From an uncultured Bacteroidia bacterium (GTDB lineage: Bacteria > Bacteroidota > Bacteroidia > Bacteroidales > UBA932): DNA of 64,000 nucleotides. The position numbers and the translations under genes are program-made. This document shows, in pieces, positions 40,801 to 48,499 of the stretch. A model generated the notes under the pieces. It ran no database searches, had not been told where the DNA came from, and worked only from the letters and a program-made list of their open reading frames with translations. How positions within the stretch are numbered: position 1 is the stretch's first letter; each line of letters starts with the position of its first letter. Location: positions 41,729 to 105,728 of the forward strand of contig CADBYT010000003.1 of NCBI GenBank assembly GCA_902798975.1. Reading direction: 5' to 3'.

Positions 40801-41866
40801 TGTCTCCGACACGGGCCGCGGGATTCCGGAAGACGAGCTCGAGAAGATATTTGAACGCTTCCACCAGGCCGGCCGGGGCGACGCCGCCGGCACCGGCATC
40901 GGTCTCTACTATTCCCGCGCGCTCGCGGGGCTGCACCACGGCTATATCCACGCCCGCAACCGCGACGGCGGCGGGGCTGAGTTCACCCTGATCCTGCCCG
41001 TCAGCGCATCCTCCTACACGGACGACGAGCGCACCACGGACGATCCGCTGCGCCAGCGCATTCCGTTCGCCGAGACAGCCGCCCCCGCGCAGCCGATCCC
41101 GGACGATTCGGAGGAGAAGCGCCGCGTGGTCGTCGTGGACGACGATATCGACGTGGCCAACTATGTCAAGGTACTCCTCTCCCCTTATTATCAGGTACTT
41201 GTGCACTTCGATGCCGAGTCTGCGCTGAAATCCCTCGAGGAGGAGGCGCCGGATCTTGTGATCAGCGACGTAGTGATGCCCGGCAAGAGCGGCTACGAGC
41301 TCTGCGAAACCATCAAGGGCAATCTCCAGCTCAGCCACATCCCCGTAATCCTGGTCACGGCCAAGGTGGCCGTGGAGAGCCAGATCCAGGGCCTCGACAA
41401 GGGCGCGGACGCCTACGTGACCAAGCCCTTCAACCCGTCCTACCTGCTGGCGCTCGTGAAATCCCTGCTGGAGAACCGCGACAAGCTGCGCCAGCGGCTC
41501 GGTTCCGTGACCAGCACCGAGGACATCGAACCGGAAGCGCTGTCGCCGCGCGACAACGCCTTCATGAAGGAGCTTTATGACTTGATGGACAAGGAGTTGG
41601 CAAATCAGGAGCTGGACATTAACCGTATCACGGAAATGATGCGCATCTCCCGCACCAAGTTCTACTACAAGGTCAAGGGCCTGACGGGCGAGAATCCGGG
41701 CGTCTTCTTCAAGCGCTACAAGCTCAACCGCGCCGCCGACCTGCTCAAGGAGGGCAAGCACAACATGTCGGAGATCGCGTGGATGACGGGCTTCAACACC
41801 CTCTCCCACTTCTCCACCTCCTTCAAGAAGCAGTTCGGCGTCCCGCCGTCGGAATATCTGGGATAA
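37835..41866 (+). CDS. Hybrid two-component system sensor/response regulator (HTCS)
   Basis: 1343 residues. The N-terminus has a hydrophobic signal ending LPIAC17, a possible lipobox. Residues ~35-680 form two beta-propellers with reg-prop motifs such as HIWIGTFRGLNKY and LWIGTVNGV, then a Y_Y_Y domain at ~685-755. One transmembrane helix lies at about 763-785. The histidine kinase follows with H830 in VAHEFRTPLTMI and the ATPase G-box GTGIGLYYSRALAG. The receiver domain starts at about 1096 (VVVVDDDID) with D1145 in ISDVVMP. An AraC-type DNA-binding domain ends the protein. HTCS proteins sense an oligosaccharide in the periplasm and activate the adjacent locus, here very likely the SusCD operon and the 38-bp-site promoters. 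Confidence 0.96.
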   Translation: MKIKQLISLAFLLPIACTGPQRTVAVPAPDGVIIADRLSNQKVNAFAEDADGHIWIGTFRGLNKYTIHDFHQYFCTDDTLGLPDNQVTALRRSSDGKLWIGTVNGVAIRTEDGDFRRIPMDGGNLNISEIVETRDGRMLFNGSGQMYRYDPDSGHIVPAIRDYGGYSTMVGADGRIWTSTLQELRCFDPAGFSPAGTWPTRHFVYHSTLAATGEIWLSGMGQLSIFDPRTEKWAEIPRVILQESRLTRGDIDILFANGTDILLHTIADGMFCYSLTTGKLLHQSDPGFPYQIPDFEIRTLFRDSHGNLWFGSTDQGYSISYTDKDGFDSIPLLKSRFSNTSIPSVCADHDGNLWIATYNDGLYVYNILSRELKRMEINHLVPNSNIGYIRCSHIFCDAQGELWLTMTEKYCVLRCRYDGKQLHAVDLIGMTVPLAISQDDLDRIWISGYSDELVRYDKNTRTQERFHLPSDQWTFVPTLLQVAPGRMLAASFANPMCEVFTNSGEMQFIRMPDEEWRHNIRHGVIIPTSLFRDSAGDIWLGTVGNGLLHRERDTQLTRPIEGLPCPDICAIQEDHQGNVWISTMYGLARYDRTVGTVTSFFESDGLGGNQFYDRSSCILPDGTLIFGGTHGLTCFNPLDISRKVSRPVTFEDLKIHNILVQPGPGAPIERELTSQPEITIRHDQNGFSISYAALEYTPHANVRYEYRMEGFDDYWINAGTANEAYYANLPAGHYRFRARIQDEPDSEQSLSVHILPPWYRTWWARILSWIVIVGVIAFVWLVYRRIHRVRKQAAKSIREERRERERAEAAQEEEKRLNRIQMNYFANVAHEFRTPLTMIAGPVEQLAASPAIQGQDRKLLGIAQRNTAWMLSLVGQLLDFNRIGNKKLRLKVAEGDIVAPLSETADLFRFNAESKGIEFNTHGLEDSFTMWRDADKVTKITMNLLSNAMKFTPPGGMVALSFDVLPREDVEREFALTEADTDSQYAQIRVSDTGRGIPEDELEKIFERFHQAGRGDAAGTGIGLYYSRALAGLHHGYIHARNRDGGGAEFTLILPVSASSYTDDERTTDDPLRQRIPFAETAAPAQPIPDDSEEKRRVVVVDDDIDVANYVKVLLSPYYQVLVHFDAESALKSLEEEAPDLVISDVVMPGKSGYELCETIKGNLQLSHIPVILVTAKVAVESQIQGLDKGADAYVTKPFNPSYLLALVKSLLENRDKLRQRLGSVTSTEDIEPEALSPRDNAFMKELYDLMDKELANQELDINRITEMMRISRTKFYYKVKGLTGENPGVFFKRYKLNRAADLLKEGKHNMSEIAWMTGFNTLSHFSTSFKKQFGVPPSEYLG

Positions 41867-41867
41867 A

Positions 41868-42854
41868 TTAGAATTTGCGCAGGAGGACCGTGTCGCCGGC
41901 TTCGAGCGGCGCGGAGCCGCGGAAAGCGTTGTAGAGGCGGAGCTTGCCCAGCTGGATGCCGAACATCTGGGAGATGTCCCAGAGGGTCATGCCGTCGCGC
42001 TCCACCTCGTATTTCCCGTAACCGGGCTCGGCCTGGGCCTTCTTGCGCTCCAGGTAGACCACCGTGCCGGGCTGCAGGGCGATCGGCGCATCCAGGTCGT
42101 TGAAGCGCAGGAGCTGCTTCACGGAGAAATGATAATCGGCGGCCAGGGACGCCCAGGTCTCCCCCTCAATAGCACGCACGTAGCGGACGTCGTTCATGGT
42201 AAAGACTTCCCGGGTCAGCGAGAGCGAAACGGTCTCTGCGGTGCCCACAGGCTGCGTCTGCGGCGGCACGACGACGACCGGTTCCTCAGCCGGGGCTTCC
42301 TTCACTTTCGTCTCCTCGGAGGCCGCTACCAGAACCTCGAACGGAATCTCCTCCTCCGTCATCTCGTCGTAGCGATACAGCTCGAAATCCTCGATGATGG
42401 TGATCAGTTTGGTGGCGTAGTTCGGATCGGTGGCATAGCCGGCGCGGCGCAGGCCTTTCGCCCAGCCCTGGTAGTCCGTGGGGTCGAGATTGAAAAGCGA
42501 CTTGTAGCGATCCCGGTTCCGCAGGAAATCCGAATGAGCGCGGTACGAATCCGCCACGCTCGGATAGACGCGGAAGCAATCGTCCGCACTATCGTCATCC
42601 TGGTAGAACTTCTCCCCCGTCCAGTCGTTGTGGCACTTCATGCCGAAATGGTTGTTCGCCTGGGTGGCCAGCGGGGACAGGCCGGCGCCCGATTCCAGCA
42701 GCGCCTGCGCGAGCGTGATGCTCGCCGGTACCCCGGTGCGCAGCATTTCCTGCACCGCAAGCGGATAGTACCGGTCAATATAGGCCTGGCGCGGGTTCTT
42801 GGCTGCGCCGAGGAAGAGCGCCGCCGTCACGAGAAGAAAGAGGATCCGTTTCAT
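41868..42854 (-). CDS. Glucosaminidase (GH73-like) with C-terminal LysM domains
   Basis: 328 residues from the ATG at 42854 with an N-terminal hydrophobic signal. The glucosaminidase domain at about 18-165 has SITLAQALLESGAGLSPLA with the catalytic glutamate, NNHFGMKC, and FRVYPSVADSYRAHSDFL. After a P/E/V-rich linker two LysM-type modules follow (VRAIEGETWASLAADYHF; YEVERDGMTLWDISQMFG). It cuts glycan strands of peptidoglycan. It lies 14 bases after the rnz stop but has its own -7 element in that gap. It converges on the HTCS gene with one base between the stops. Confidence 0.92.
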   Translation of the reverse strand: MKRILFLLVTAALFLGAAKNPRQAYIDRYYPLAVQEMLRTGVPASITLAQALLESGAGLSPLATQANNHFGMKCHNDWTGEKFYQDDDSADDCFRVYPSVADSYRAHSDFLRNRDRYKSLFNLDPTDYQGWAKGLRRAGYATDPNYATKLITIIEDFELYRYDEMTEEEIPFEVLVAASEETKVKEAPAEEPVVVVPPQTQPVGTAETVSLSLTREVFTMNDVRYVRAIEGETWASLAADYHFSVKQLLRFNDLDAPIALQPGTVVYLERKKAQAEPGYGKYEVERDGMTLWDISQMFGIQLGKLRLYNAFRGSAPLEAGDTVLLRKF

Positions 42855-42860
42855 CAACGG

Positions 42861-42868
42861 CAAAGATA
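42861..42868 (-). promoter_or_regulatory. -7 element of the glucosaminidase gene
   Basis: TATCTTTG on the minus strand in the 14-base gap after rnz, six bases before the ATG; the transcript would be almost leaderless. Confidence 0.55.
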
Positions 42869-43672
42869 CTAAAAATCGATTACATCGCCATCCTGTGCGG
42901 CCAGGGTATCCGGGAAGACTTCCTTACACTCCTGCAGGAGGGCGTCGAAATCCGAAATCCGGGAAGAATAGTGCCCGATGGCCAGGCGGCCGGCCCCTGC
43001 GTCGCGGGCGCACTCGGCGGCCTGCCGCGCGGTGGAATGCCAGCGGGCCACGGCCTTGTCCGCCATTTCCTGCGGATAGGTGGCCTCGTGGTAGAGAAGG
43101 TCCACCCCGCGCACCCATTCCGCCTCCTCCGGGAAGGGAACGGTATCGGAGCAATAGGCATAGGATTTCGCATGGTAATCTGGATTCTCCTTCCGGTGCC
43201 TTTCGGTCACGATCTCGTCGAAGCGATAACCGTAGCATTCGATCTTGTGGCGGAGCGGGAAGGCGCTGACCGTCACGTGTTTGGACTTATGGATAATCTG
43301 CGGCTCGCGGCAGTCCACGGCCGTAAACTTGATCTCGTAGCCGTCCCATTCCCCGAAGAAACTCTTGTAGAAATTGAGGACGGAGCCCAGGGCCTGCGGC
43401 CCGTAGATGTAGAGCGGAGCCGTACGACCGTACATCGTCATCGTGTTCAGCAGACCGAAGATGCCGAACAGATGGTCGCCGTGGATATGGGTAATGAAAA
43501 TGGCCTCCACCTTCATGAATGAGAGGTGGGCGCGCCGCATCTGCTGCTGCGTGCCCTCCCCGCAATCCATGAGGAACAAGCGCCCGTGCACGGCGAGCAT
43601 CTGGGCGCTTGGATTCCTATCAGAAATGGGCATGGCCGAAGCCGTGCCCATTATCGTGAGTGTGAAGTTCAT
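42869..43672 (-). CDS. rnz: Ribonuclease Z, internally shortened
   Basis: 267 residues; typical bacterial RNase Z has a little over 300. The metallo-beta-lactamase core is complete: THIHGDHLFG (motif II), the histidine of PLRHKIECYGYRF (motif III), the aspartate of YCSDTV (motif IV), and IGHYSS (motif V). Between GYRF and YCSDT there are only about 20 residues where relatives have about 60. The enzyme cuts the 3' trailer of tRNA precursors. It lies six bases downstream of rpsA. The gap is in frame and no frameshift is seen, so the protein is probably functional. Confidence 0.9.
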   Translation of the reverse strand: MNFTLTIMGTASAMPISDRNPSAQMLAVHGRLFLMDCGEGTQQQMRRAHLSFMKVEAIFITHIHGDHLFGIFGLLNTMTMYGRTAPLYIYGPQALGSVLNFYKSFFGEWDGYEIKFTAVDCREPQIIHKSKHVTVSAFPLRHKIECYGYRFDEIVTERHRKENPDYHAKSYAYCSDTVPFPEEAEWVRGVDLLYHEATYPQEMADKAVARWHSTARQAAECARDAGAGRLAIGHYSSRISDFDALLQECKEVFPDTLAAQDGDVIDF

Positions 43673-43678
43673 CGGGTA

Positions 43679-45529
43679 TTACTCGCCTTTCTCGAGCTTC
43701 TCCTTCAGAGCGGCCAGGGCGTCGATGTCGCCGAGCGTAGTCTTCTCGACATTGGCGTTGACCTTCTTGACAGCCTTCTTGGTGGTCTCGGCCTCGGTGG
43801 CGGCAGCGCGCTCCTTGACCTCCTGGTAGGTGCGCAGGTGGCTCACCAGGATGCGGCGGGTGGAGCGACGGAGCTCGATCACCTTGAACGGCAGGGTCTC
43901 ACCGGCGACGGCCTGCTTGCCGTCTTCCTTGACGAGCTCGCGGGTGAACGCGAAGCCTTCGGCGTCAGCACCGAGGGTGATGTTGGCACCCTTGTCGGTC
44001 AGGGAAGCGATGGTACCCTCGACGGTGGAGCCGACCGGGAACTTGGCCTCGATCTCGTCCCAAGGGTTCGGGACAAGCTGCTTGTGGCCAAGGCTGAGCT
44101 TGTGGTTCTGCTCGTCGAAGTCGAGAATCTGGACGTCGATCACATCGCCCGGGTTCACCACCTCGGACGGGTGCTTGATCTTGTTCCAGCTGAGGTCGCT
44201 GATGTGCACGAGACCCTCGACACCGTCCTCCAGCTCGGCGAACACGCCGAAGTTGGTGATGTTGCGGACAGTAGCCTTCTGCTTGCTGCCGACGGGATAC
44301 TTCTCGCGGATGCTCTCCCAAGGGTTCGGCATGAGCTGCTTCAGGCCGAGGGAGATCTTGCGGGCCTCGCGGTCGATGGAAAGCACCTGGGCCTCCACCT
44401 CGTCGCCGACCTTCAGGAACTCCTGAGCGGAGTGCAGTCTCGGGGACCAGGACATTTCGGACACGTGGACCAGACCCTCGACACCCGGCTCGATCTCGAT
44501 GAAAGCGCCGTAATCAGCGATGAGGATGACCTTGCCTTTGACCTTGTCGCCTTCCTTGATGTTGGCGTCCAGGTTATCCCACGGGTGCGGGGTGAGCTGC
44601 TTGAGACCGAGCGCGATGCGCTTTTGCTGCTCGTTGAAGTCGAGGACGACGACCTTGATCTTCTGGTCCAGGGAGACAACCTCCTCGGGGTGGTTGACAC
44701 GGCCCCAGGAGAGGTCGGTGATGTGGATGAGACCGTCCACGCCGCCGAGGTCCACGAACACGCCGTAGTTGGTGATGTTCTTGACCACGCCTTCGAGGAC
44801 CTGGCCCTTCTCCAGCTTGCTGATGAGCTCGGCACGCTTGGCTTCCTGCTCGGCCTCGAGGAGCGCCTTGTGGGAAACGACGACGTTGCGGAACTCCTGG
44901 TTGATCTTGACGATCTTGCAGTCGATGTTCTGGTTGACGAACTGGTCGTAGTCGCGGATCGGCTTGATGTCGATCTGGCTGCCCGGCAGGAAGGCCTCGA
45001 TGCCGAACACGTCGACAATCATACCGCCCTTCGTGCGGGTCTTGACGAAGCCCTTGACGATCTCGTCGTTCTCGAAGGCCTCGTTCACTCTATCCCAAGA
45101 CTTGAGGGTGCGGGCTTTGCGGTGGGAAAGCACCAGCTGGCCCTTCTTGTCCTCAGCGGACTCGACATACACTTCCACCTTGTCACCGACCTTCACGTCG
45201 GGATCGTAGCGGAATTCGGACACGGGGATGACGCCCTCGCTCTTGCCGCCGATGGTGACGACAATCTCGCGCTTGGTGACGGCGGTCACCTCACCCTCGA
45301 CCACTTCGTTCTCGACGACCTTGGACAGGGTGGCGCTGTAAGCGTCCTCGATGGCCTTCTTGTCGGTGCTGCCGTAGACGTCAGCGCCCTCGAAGGCATC
45401 CCAATCAAAGTCCTCCGGCTTCACGGATGCATTCATCCGCACGCCGGCAGCCTTGGTTTCTTTTTTCTCCTGGGGAGCTTCCACGGCGGGAGCCTCAGCC
45501 ACAGGAACTTCGTTCTTGATTTCTTCCAT
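43679..45529 (-). CDS. rpsA: 30S ribosomal protein S1
   Basis: 616 residues with six S1 RNA-binding repeats. Examples are REIVVTIGGKSEGVIPVSEF, NYGVFVDLGGVDGLIHITDL, DYGAFIEIEPGVEGLVHVSE and NFGVFAELEDGVEGLVHISD. An N-terminal extension of ~60 residues rich in A, E and P and a basic C-terminal tail are typical for Bacteroidota S1. It brings mRNA to the 30S subunit, which matters in a phylum that uses few Shine-Dalgarno sites. Its ~75-base leader contains a CCGGCGATGCCGG hairpin that could serve autoregulation. Confidence 0.97.
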   Translation of the reverse strand: MEEIKNEVPVAEAPAVEAPQEKKETKAAGVRMNASVKPEDFDWDAFEGADVYGSTDKKAIEDAYSATLSKVVENEVVEGEVTAVTKREIVVTIGGKSEGVIPVSEFRYDPDVKVGDKVEVYVESAEDKKGQLVLSHRKARTLKSWDRVNEAFENDEIVKGFVKTRTKGGMIVDVFGIEAFLPGSQIDIKPIRDYDQFVNQNIDCKIVKINQEFRNVVVSHKALLEAEQEAKRAELISKLEKGQVLEGVVKNITNYGVFVDLGGVDGLIHITDLSWGRVNHPEEVVSLDQKIKVVVLDFNEQQKRIALGLKQLTPHPWDNLDANIKEGDKVKGKVILIADYGAFIEIEPGVEGLVHVSEMSWSPRLHSAQEFLKVGDEVEAQVLSIDREARKISLGLKQLMPNPWESIREKYPVGSKQKATVRNITNFGVFAELEDGVEGLVHISDLSWNKIKHPSEVVNPGDVIDVQILDFDEQNHKLSLGHKQLVPNPWDEIEAKFPVGSTVEGTIASLTDKGANITLGADAEGFAFTRELVKEDGKQAVAGETLPFKVIELRRSTRRILVSHLRTYQEVKERAAATEAETTKKAVKKVNANVEKTTLGDIDALAALKEKLEKGE

Positions 45530-45604
45530 TTTGTAATTGAAACAAACTAGTAGTTAAACAATATTTTCCGTGCCACTGTCCGGCATCGCCGGATTTCGGG
45601 CGCG

Positions 45605-45612
45605 CAAAGTTA
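45605..45612 (-). promoter_or_regulatory. -7 element of rpsA
   Basis: TAACTTTG on the minus strand, about 75 bases before the rpsA start; the divergent recR -7 element is 21 bases away. Confidence 0.6.
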
Positions 45613-45633
45613 GCAAATAATTCTGATTTTCAC

Positions 45634-45641
45634 TATCTTTG
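45634..45641 (+). promoter_or_regulatory. -7 element of recR
   Basis: TATCTTTG, 19 bases before the ATG at 45661. Confidence 0.65.
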
Positions 45642-45660
45642 CTATTCAGATTTGCAAAAA

Positions 45661-46332
45661 ATGTATTCCACCGAGAAATATCCTTCCCAAGTCCTGCAAG
45701 AGGCCGTCGAGGCCATCGGATCGCTGCCCGGCGTGGGCTCGCGCAGCGCCCTGCGCCTCGCCCTGCACCTGCTGGGGCAGCCCGCCGAACAAATCCATCA
45801 TTTCACGGAAGCCGTGAACCGCCTCGCGGACGACGTGCACTACTGCCACATCTGCCAGATGATCGCCGACGCGGACACCTGCTCGATCTGCGCCGACCGT
45901 TCGCGCGACGCGCGCACCATCTGTGTGGTGGAGAGCGTGCGCGACGTGATGAGCATCGAGGCCACCGGGCAGTACCGCGGCGTCTACCACGTCCTCGGCG
46001 GCATCATCTCCCCCATCGACGGCGTCGGCCCTTCCGACCTGAAAATCAAGGAATTGGTGGAGCGCATCGAGCAGATGCACGCGGAAGACGCCGCCACGGA
46101 AGACCTGCCGGGCGGGGACAGCCTGAACCTTGGAGACATCGAAATTATCTTAGCGCTGAGCGGCGACGTGGAAGGCGAAACGACCTCCCTGTACATCTAC
46201 CGCCAGATCGAAGGGCTCGGGGTAAAGGTCTCCACCCTCGCCCGCGGCCTGGGCTTCGGCGACGACCTGGAATACGCCGACTCCCTCACCCTCGGCCGCT
46301 CCCTCCTCGGTCGCCAGCCCTTCCGGCCGTAA
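45661..46332 (+). CDS. recR: Recombination protein RecR
   Basis: 223 residues from the ATG at 45661; a TTG nine bases upstream is less likely. The helix-hairpin-helix IGSLPGVGSRSALRLALHLL is followed by a C4 zinc motif (YCHICQMIADADTCSIC) and the Toprim domain (ICVVESVRDVMSIEATGQYR). The C-terminus has VSTLARGLGFGDDLEYAD. RecR acts with RecF and RecO to load RecA at gaps. A ~20-residue acidic insert (HAEDAATEDLPGGD) in the Toprim region is longer than usual. Confidence 0.96.
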   Translation: MYSTEKYPSQVLQEAVEAIGSLPGVGSRSALRLALHLLGQPAEQIHHFTEAVNRLADDVHYCHICQMIADADTCSICADRSRDARTICVVESVRDVMSIEATGQYRGVYHVLGGIISPIDGVGPSDLKIKELVERIEQMHAEDAATEDLPGGDSLNLGDIEIILALSGDVEGETTSLYIYRQIEGLGVKVSTLARGLGFGDDLEYADSLTLGRSLLGRQPFRP

Positions 46333-46378
46333 CCCCTTCCCTGCAAAATAACGTCCCGGTAAGATTTCCTGAAATAAA

Positions 46379-46410
46379 TTTGGTTTATAATGTAAACTTG
46401 TTTATATTTG
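46379..46410 (+). promoter_or_regulatory. Promoter with embedded palindrome, membrane protein operon
   Basis: -33 TTTG at 46379-46382, a 20-base spacer and -7 TATATTTG at 46403-46410. The spacer holds GTTTA-TAATG-TAAAC, then GTTTA again, a likely operator for the winged-helix protein of the same operon. Confidence 0.65.
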
Positions 46411-46475
46411 CATCGGGGTTCCGGAAGACTGCGCAGCTTCCCAGGAATCTTAAAACAAGTTAACTGATTGATACA

Positions 46476-47051
46476 ATGGAACAAATCAAAGAAATGACGG
46501 CCCAGGAAAGCCTGAAACTCATCACCGAGACCTTCAACAAGAGCCGGAAGGGCATCCTACGCAACAGCGCCAAGTATTTCATGCTCTGGGGCGCGCTGCT
46601 CACCCTCACTTCCCTTGTCATCTATTTATTATGGCACCTGACCGGCAAGCCCCAGTGGAACTTCCTGTGGTTCGCCATGCCGGCCATCGGCTACCCCCTC
46701 GCCGCCCTGATGGGCAAGTATGACGTCGCCCTTCCGCAGAACGAGGTCAGCAAGACGCTCAGCGGCGTGTGGCGCGTCTTCGGCGCCTTCGCCATCACGC
46801 TCAGCACCGTCGCCATCTTCCTGGTTCCCATGAACGTGTCGCTGATCATCGTCATCATCCTGGGGCTGGCCGAATGCATGTCCGGCGTCCTGCTGAAGAA
46901 CTGGCCCGTCATCATCTGCGGCTTCCTGCTGGGTGTGTGCGGTGCCGTCTTCGCCATGCTGGTAAAGGGTGAAGCGCAGCTGCTGGTGTTCACGCTGGGC
47001 GGCGTCCTGCTGCTCGCGACCGGTCTGATCATGAAATATCAGTACAAGTAG
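46476..47051 (+). CDS. Multipass membrane protein of unknown function
   Basis: 191 residues. A polar helical N-terminus (SLKLITETFNKSRKGILRNS) precedes five or six hydrophobic segments, for example FMLWGALLTLTSLVIYLLWH, FLWFAMPAIGYPLAALM and LLVFTLGGVLLLATGLIM. I do not recognise a characterised family; similar proteins accompany small winged-helix regulators in Bacteroidales. It is three bases upstream of the winged-helix gene. A sensing or envelope role is a guess. Confidence 0.75.
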   Translation: MEQIKEMTAQESLKLITETFNKSRKGILRNSAKYFMLWGALLTLTSLVIYLLWHLTGKPQWNFLWFAMPAIGYPLAALMGKYDVALPQNEVSKTLSGVWRVFGAFAITLSTVAIFLVPMNVSLIIVIILGLAECMSGVLLKNWPVIICGFLLGVCGAVFAMLVKGEAQLLVFTLGGVLLLATGLIMKYQYK

Positions 47052-47054
47052 CGT

Positions 47055-47345
47055 ATGTTTCCCAAATTAGACCCGCTCCTTCATTCGGAGCTCCGGCTGG
47101 CCGTGATGTCCGTCCTCGCCGGGGTCGAGGAAGCCGACTTCAGCTACCTCAAGAAGCAGACCGGCGCCACCTCGGGGAACCTCAGCGTGCAGATCGACAA
47201 ACTCACCGCCGCCGGCTACATCACGGTCGAAAAAGGCTTCAAGGGCAAGATGCCCCGCACCACCTGCAGGATCACCCCTGCCGGGCAGGAAGCCTTCAGC
47301 AATTATGTGGATGCGCTGAAAGAGTACCTTTCAGCCGGAAAATGA
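47055..47345 (+). CDS. Small winged-helix transcriptional regulator
   Basis: 96 residues, nearly all one winged-helix domain: ELRLAVMSVLAGVEEADFSY, LKKQTGATSGNLSVQIDKL as recognition helix, and AAGYITVEKGFKGKMPRTTC as wing. It is of the ArsR/MarR-like type that handles adjacent membrane genes. It probably represses its own operon through the palindrome at 46384-46404. It is followed after ten bases by the hydrolase gene. Confidence 0.85.
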   Translation: MFPKLDPLLHSELRLAVMSVLAGVEEADFSYLKKQTGATSGNLSVQIDKLTAAGYITVEKGFKGKMPRTTCRITPAGQEAFSNYVDALKEYLSAGK

Positions 47346-47355
47346 CAAAAGACAA

Positions 47356-48495
47356 ATGAAAAAGACAGTCAAGATCATACTGTGGGGCCTGCTCGCCCTG
47401 ACCCTCCTGTCCGGCATCGGCGCATGGTCGAAGTTCGGCCCGCTGCTCAAAGGGGCGAAGTCCGTCGTGAAACTGGACGACGGCCTGTATTACATGGAAT
47501 TCCGGGGCGACGACGGCTTCGCCGCCCTGGTCGGTAGCGGCGGCGGACGCAACGCCGGCGAACTGTCCGGATACGTCATGAACTTCCTCTCCAGGGGTTT
47601 CTACCGGCCGGAGGCCGGGAACCCCGCGCCGGCCCGGTACGGCTGCTCCGCCCTGACGGTACGCACGCCGGAAGGCGGCGTCCTGATGGGCCGCAACTTC
47701 GATTTCAACGCCGCGACCGGAATGGTCGTGCACACGGTCCCGGAGCAGGGATATGAAACCTACACCACCTTCAATCTCGAGTTCCTCGGCTTCGGGGAGG
47801 GCTGGCTGCCGGAAGGCTTCAAGAACCAGTACATGGCGCTCGCCGCGCTGTTCTTCGCCCTGGACGGCGTCAACGAAAAGGGGCTGGCCGTCGCGGACCT
47901 GATGGCGGGCGACGACGCCCAGACGCATCAGGATACGGGGAAACCGGCCCTGACCACCACATCGGCCATCTGTTATCTGCTGAAGAACGCCGCCACCGTG
48001 GACGAGGCGCTGGCGTTGCTCCGGGGAATCGACATGCATTCCGACATCGGCGCGGCCCACCATTATGCCATCTCGGACGCATCCGGCCGGAGCGTCGTGG
48101 TCGAGTACGTGGACAACCGGATGGAGGTCGTGGAATCCCCCGCCGTGGCCAACCACTACCTGTGCGCACCCAAGCTGAACGTCGGTCTGATGGAGGGAGA
48201 CATCCGCTACGAATTCCTGTGCCGGCAGTTCGACGGCGCCGGCGGCGTGATGGACAGGCGCCAGCTGACGGAAGCCATCGCCGCCGTATCCCAGCCGCAG
48301 CGGGAAAGCGGATTCCTGGGCACCGCCTGGACCCTGGTGATGGACCTGACCGGACCGGCAGTCACCTGCTACTCCCGCCGGCATTTCGACAAACCGCTGC
48401 GCTTCGAATTCGAGCGCCAGGGTCACGACAATCCAGCTCTATTGGTTGATGATGCGGAACTCCACGACACCGTTTTCGCCGGCCCAAACGGATAA
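47356..48495 (+). CDS. Ntn-hydrolase, choloylglycine/acyltransferase-like linear amide hydrolase
   Basis: 379 residues. An N-terminal hydrophobic anchor or signal (about 7-24) is followed by the Ntn domain. The likely nucleophile is the cysteine of RYGCSALTV, with GRNFDFN behind it (the aspartate is part of the family site); YMALAALFFALDGVNEKGLA and TTTSAICYLLKN are further family blocks. Relatives include bile salt hydrolases and penicillin acylases. Because the cysteine is about 95 residues from the start, it must be exposed by processing or act in an unprocessed form. It is in one operon with a membrane protein and a winged-helix regulator. Substrate unknown. Confidence 0.82.
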   Translation: MKKTVKIILWGLLALTLLSGIGAWSKFGPLLKGAKSVVKLDDGLYYMEFRGDDGFAALVGSGGGRNAGELSGYVMNFLSRGFYRPEAGNPAPARYGCSALTVRTPEGGVLMGRNFDFNAATGMVVHTVPEQGYETYTTFNLEFLGFGEGWLPEGFKNQYMALAALFFALDGVNEKGLAVADLMAGDDAQTHQDTGKPALTTTSAICYLLKNAATVDEALALLRGIDMHSDIGAAHHYAISDASGRSVVVEYVDNRMEVVESPAVANHYLCAPKLNVGLMEGDIRYEFLCRQFDGAGGVMDRRQLTEAIAAVSQPQRESGFLGTAWTLVMDLTGPAVTCYSRRHFDKPLRFEFERQGHDNPALLVDDAELHDTVFAGPNG

Positions 48496-48499
48496 GACA

